Assembly: GCA_026260175.1 (NCBI GenBank)
Contig: JAKCWW010001676.1
Span: 259-64,258 of the forward strand
Direction: 5' to 3'
Origin: Reticulitermes lucifugus
Lineage: Eukaryota > Arthropoda > Insecta > Blattodea > Rhinotermitidae
Length of the DNA: 64,000 bases
The notes beneath the pieces are model-generated. The model saw only the letters and a program-made list of their open reading frames with translations, searched no databases and had not been told where the DNA came from. This document shows positions 61,458-64,000 of the stretch, piece by piece (within the stretch, counting starts at the first letter, position 1; every line of letters starts with the position of its first letter). The position numbers were made by a program, and so were the translations under genes.

Positions 61458-62038
61458 TATGTTAAATGAAGCACAAGAGATCTAAATGAGGAAGTAGGAA
61501 CAAACTACTTGCAGGAATGTGAATATACAGATTGTGGCTATTAAATAACGAGACTGGCTTCAAAACGTACATCTTTAATTAGATTTTTATATCTATATGT
61601 TACCCTTTCCAATGATTTCCATTGCAAGTTTCACACTGCTCAGTGCGAGTCTTCCAGGCCTCATAGCATCCACTGAAATCATTTTATGAGAGTGCGTGTT
61701 AGTAACTCTGTCTTCACGTAACAAATAGAAGGCTTTTGGTGGCAGTTTTTTTTTCAATATCATACGAAATGTAACATTTATTTTTCAGTTTTCTTTTTAG
61801 CACGAAAATGTGTTAAGTTTAAATCTTTTCATAAAAAAAATGTGTTACCCGACACTACTTCAGCGCAACGATGCGCGGCTTGGCACGGGACTGGAGAAAT
61901 TCCAACCGTAACTAGTGTATATTTCCTTTGGAGATGAAATGTAAATTCCAGGAGCTGCCCGCGCAGTCTCATTATTTAAGGGCCACACCTCGTGTTTAAG
62001 GACATACATGAGGAACAGGCTACATAAAATTAAGAGTA
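61458..62038. other. Unassigned stretch
   Basis: A 67-codon minus frame (61860-62063) is unrecognised. Nothing else is visible. Confidence 0.4.
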
Positions 62039-62039
62039 A

Positions 62040-62335
62040 TGGGATTGGCATTCTATGTGGCACACATGTGATGAAAGATTATAACTACAAGGAATTTTGG
62101 TCGGAAAAATGAATGGAATGAATCAGCTGGGGGTACCTAGTCTTAGAATGGTGGTTGAGGGTAAACTGCATCTTGAAGAAACAGTATATGAGGGTGTGGT
62201 ATAGATACGGCTCAGTGACGAGATCTTGTGAACACTGTATTGAACCTTCGGGTATCATAAAAGACGGAGAGTTTCTTAGCTAGCGGAGCAACCATTAGCT
62301 TCTGAAGAATGACTTCGCTGCAGAGTTCCTTGCAG
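62040..62335 (+). mobile_element. Degenerate LINE 3' end (same family as 24.8 and 31.9 kb)
   Basis: In order: GTGGCACACATGTGATGAAAG (62058 onward) parallels the HVARMGDER region; GGAATTTTGGTCGGAAAA parallels ILVGK; GGTGGTTGAGGGTAAACTGC and ATCTTGAAGAAACAGTATAT parallel the RRWEDNIKMDLQEVG region; AACACTGTATTGAACCTTCG parallels NAVMNLRV; GAGTTTCTTAGCTAGC (62271-62286) and AGCTTCTGAAGAATGACTTC (62297 onward) match the stop region and 3' UTR at 31929. The spacing between ILVGK and the stop region, about 182 bp, equals that of the 24.8-kb copy. The reading frame is broken by indels and the divergence makes this the oldest of the four copies. Confidence 0.6.
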
Positions 62336-63329
62336 AGAATATATATGAATATTATGTAAGTAAACGCAGGCTCATAAAAATTATTTGAACAAAATCGTGT
62401 ACACTTACACAGGCATACATTTATCTTCTTTTTTCATCAGTTGTAAAATACCTGCTGCGAACACAATAGACATAAAGGGTGGATATTCAGGGAAAGAAGA
62501 AGAAAAGCTTTTGTCGAATAAATGCTTACATGGCATGTGTAAAAGATTGGGTATTGGATTTCTGAAACTTTAGAGCTTGAAAAGCAATCCTCACATTCTC
62601 AGATTACAAATAACACAACTAATTTAAAGCAGTTTCCCTTGAGAATTTCTATGATTGTCTATGGGAACGTACCACAGCGCCACTAACACTTGTTAACTGT
62701 AACAACATGCTTTGAATAATATATCTTAGGATTACGTAGGATGTTCTCTCTTCCAACTTTACGTAATCGGTTCGAGTTACATGATAAAGTCGTAATTCTG
62801 CATCAATTTTCTATGAGGTGTAGCTTTATCCATTACTCAGCTTGTACTATGATGAATTGTTATATGCATGACTTGTTATATGCATGACATACATGCTTTC
62901 ATGCCGTGAATACCTTACATAAACTTTTAATTTATTCTTAGAAGCATGAAATTGATCTAAATGTTAATTAAAATTTAGTTGGTACGTCACAATCTCAATT
63001 ACCAAGATCAACCTCCTAACTTTGTAAAGAAATAATCGCCGTGATTCTGAGAACTATATCATACAAACTAGTAGGTTATGTGGGCAATATGTAGCGCCCT
63101 TTTAGCGTGGAAACATGTTCTACATACAGCAACCACTACGCTTTAAAGAGCAAATTTTTTTAATGTCAATTTAGTTTTTAATTATTACTGACGTCATCGC
63201 ACGATTTTACAGGTAATTTATGAATAGGAGTTCAGAACTCAGGTTTCACTTCATTTTCTGTCGCGTGTAATTCGACAGCAAGGATGGTGGGCATGCAGCA
63301 TCGCCTCGGTCGTCAATAGCAACATATGT
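62336..63329. other. Unassigned stretch with 16-bp tandem duplication
   Basis: A 62-codon frame (62385-62573) is unrecognised. TTGTTATATGCATGAC is repeated head to tail at 62857-62872 and 62873-62888. Confidence 0.5.
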
Positions 63330-63758
63330 ATGTGCATATGTAGACAGAATTCAGTGGCGTGTTTCGGAGGTTATTTGGAGCAAAACTGTCCTCTGAACCA
63401 TAGGTCGAGTGTACACTGTTATCGAGTTAAACGAGCTGTAACCGTGATCGAGCTGAGTGATTGTATAGCCTGCTATATAGATCTCACTGACCGTATAAAA
63501 TTTTGCAAATGGCTGCACTCACGAGTAAAACTGCTTCCTGATGTTCTGTTAAAGGATGGGGCTCAATGTATATGCAGCGATTTTAACAACACAAGGATTT
63601 CTAACTCTTTGGCGGAGGAAAATTCACATGAAACAGCACAAAGTGATCTTCGGCAGAGGTTTTCGGCAAACGTATATTTTAGAATCTTACCTACTTTGAC
63701 CATATTTTGTCGTGTTGTGTTTAATAGCTTCTTGTTACATAGATTTTCTAGAAATTGA
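63330..63758 (+). pseudogene. DDE transposase fragment (mariner/IS630-like)
   Basis: The longest open frame of the window (142 codons). Residues about 30-120 align by eye with the central part of insect mariner/IS630-type DDE transposases. YRVK (31-34) stands for the 'YpYHiQ' segment, DRIKFCKWL (54-62) for 'RxxFCxWxL', LLKDGAQ (73-79) for 'iLFTDEAxF' with the first catalytic Asp kept (Asp76) and the usual Glu replaced by Gly. NNTRISNSLAEENSH (86-100) stands for 'NxHNxHxWAEENPH', and RQRFSANVYFRI (108-119) for 'QQRFSVNVWaGI'. The N-terminal helix-turn-helix domain and the C-terminal part with the remaining acidic residues are missing. The final 20 residues no longer match. It is a decayed DNA-transposon fragment near the window edge; terminal inverted repeats were not found. 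Confidence 0.65.
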
Positions 63759-64000
63759 AATACACATCTTGTGCTCATATATGTGGATGTGACATTTCTA
63801 TGATTAAATCGATAAATTTTTACCTAAGTGTTATATGAAATTAAGTTTACCCCTACTTTTTTCCTACATAAACCGTAATTAAATTTCCCAAATATATTTA
63901 AATGTGAAAACATGGCGCTAAGAGTAATGGAAAGCAGTTCATTTGTTTCAGAAAAGGAAGGGCTGGAACACGGATAATGTGAACCGCATTCTGTCTGCAC
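63759..64000. other. Unassigned edge sequence
   Basis: It may include further decayed sequence of the transposon, but nothing is recognisable up to the window edge. Confidence 0.35.

Noticed and set aside
1-64000. LTR retrotransposon, endogenous retrovirus or Polinton remnants
   Set aside because: No paired direct long terminal repeats, primer-binding site or capsid, protease, integrase or polymerase signature was recognised.
1-64000. Intact tRNA or rRNA genes
   Set aside because: The A/B-box sequences found are heads of SINE-like repeats with no intact cloverleaf; no rRNA-like conserved sequence was seen.

Overview
This window looks like AT-rich, non-coding DNA from a large insect genome. 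The repeats point to Blattodea (cockroach or termite). Several repeat-encoded peptide strings (for example around GYYAASSGN, SETLVNIYQ, WAGHVARMGE and AVSRRPATAEARVRSR) are ones I recall from cockroach and termite sequence; that assignment is memory, not a search. I find no convincing host protein-coding exon, rRNA gene or intact tRNA gene. Open frames are short (at most 142 codons), and those that resemble anything known lie in repeats. One assembly gap of 120 N lies at 31990-32109.

Recognisable content is interspersed repeats. (1) Non-LTR retrotransposon (LINE) 3' fragments: one family ending in a (TATG)n tail at 4.1-4.7 kb, and a second family with copies at 24.8-25.3, 31.9-32.2 (interrupted by the gap, flanked by an exact 15-bp duplication), 47.6 and 62.0-62.3 kb. 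(2) At least four families of SINE-like sequence with tRNA-type A/B boxes: 25.99 kb (with probable tails at 10.8 and 20.3 kb), 36.0 kb (minus), 60.4 kb and 61.15 kb (with a truncated copy at 28.9 kb), plus weaker B-box remnants at 0.6, 3.4 and 33.2 kb. (3) A decayed DDE transposase fragment of mariner/IS630 type at the right edge (63.3-63.8 kb). (4) Two minisatellites (42-bp unit at 10.1 kb, 62-63-bp unit at 14.1-14.5 kb) and many AAT/ATT microsatellites.

The most interesting component is a set of small elements at 9.6, 29.7, 36.6, 40.2 and 59.0 kb. The clearest show one architecture: a 12-17-bp target duplication, an arm, a short spacer, an inverted copy of the arm, a unique 28-31-nt tail and the second target duplication. 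Most carry a core of the form CTGANGA, short hairpin, GAAAC followed by a palindrome; related cores occur at 2.4, 7.8, 15.8, 30.7, 54.9 and 56.4 kb. Outward-facing inverted terminal repeats, a roughly 30-nt tail, target duplications and hammerhead-ribozyme-like cores together suggest Penelope-like retroelement termini or non-autonomous derivatives. The core has one nucleotide more than the canonical hammerhead between CTGANGA and helix II, so ribozyme activity is a hypothesis.

Layout: 0-9 kb mostly unassigned with a LINE 3' end; 9.2-10.4 kb a repeat cluster; 14.1-14.5 kb minisatellite; 15-24 kb nearly empty; 24.8-32.2 kb LINE, SINE and inverted-repeat elements; 36-40.6 kb SINE plus two Penelope-like elements; 40.6-54.8 kb nearly empty; 54.8-64 kb inverted-repeat element, two SINEs, LINE remnant and transposase remnant. 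No operons or interacting genes are present.
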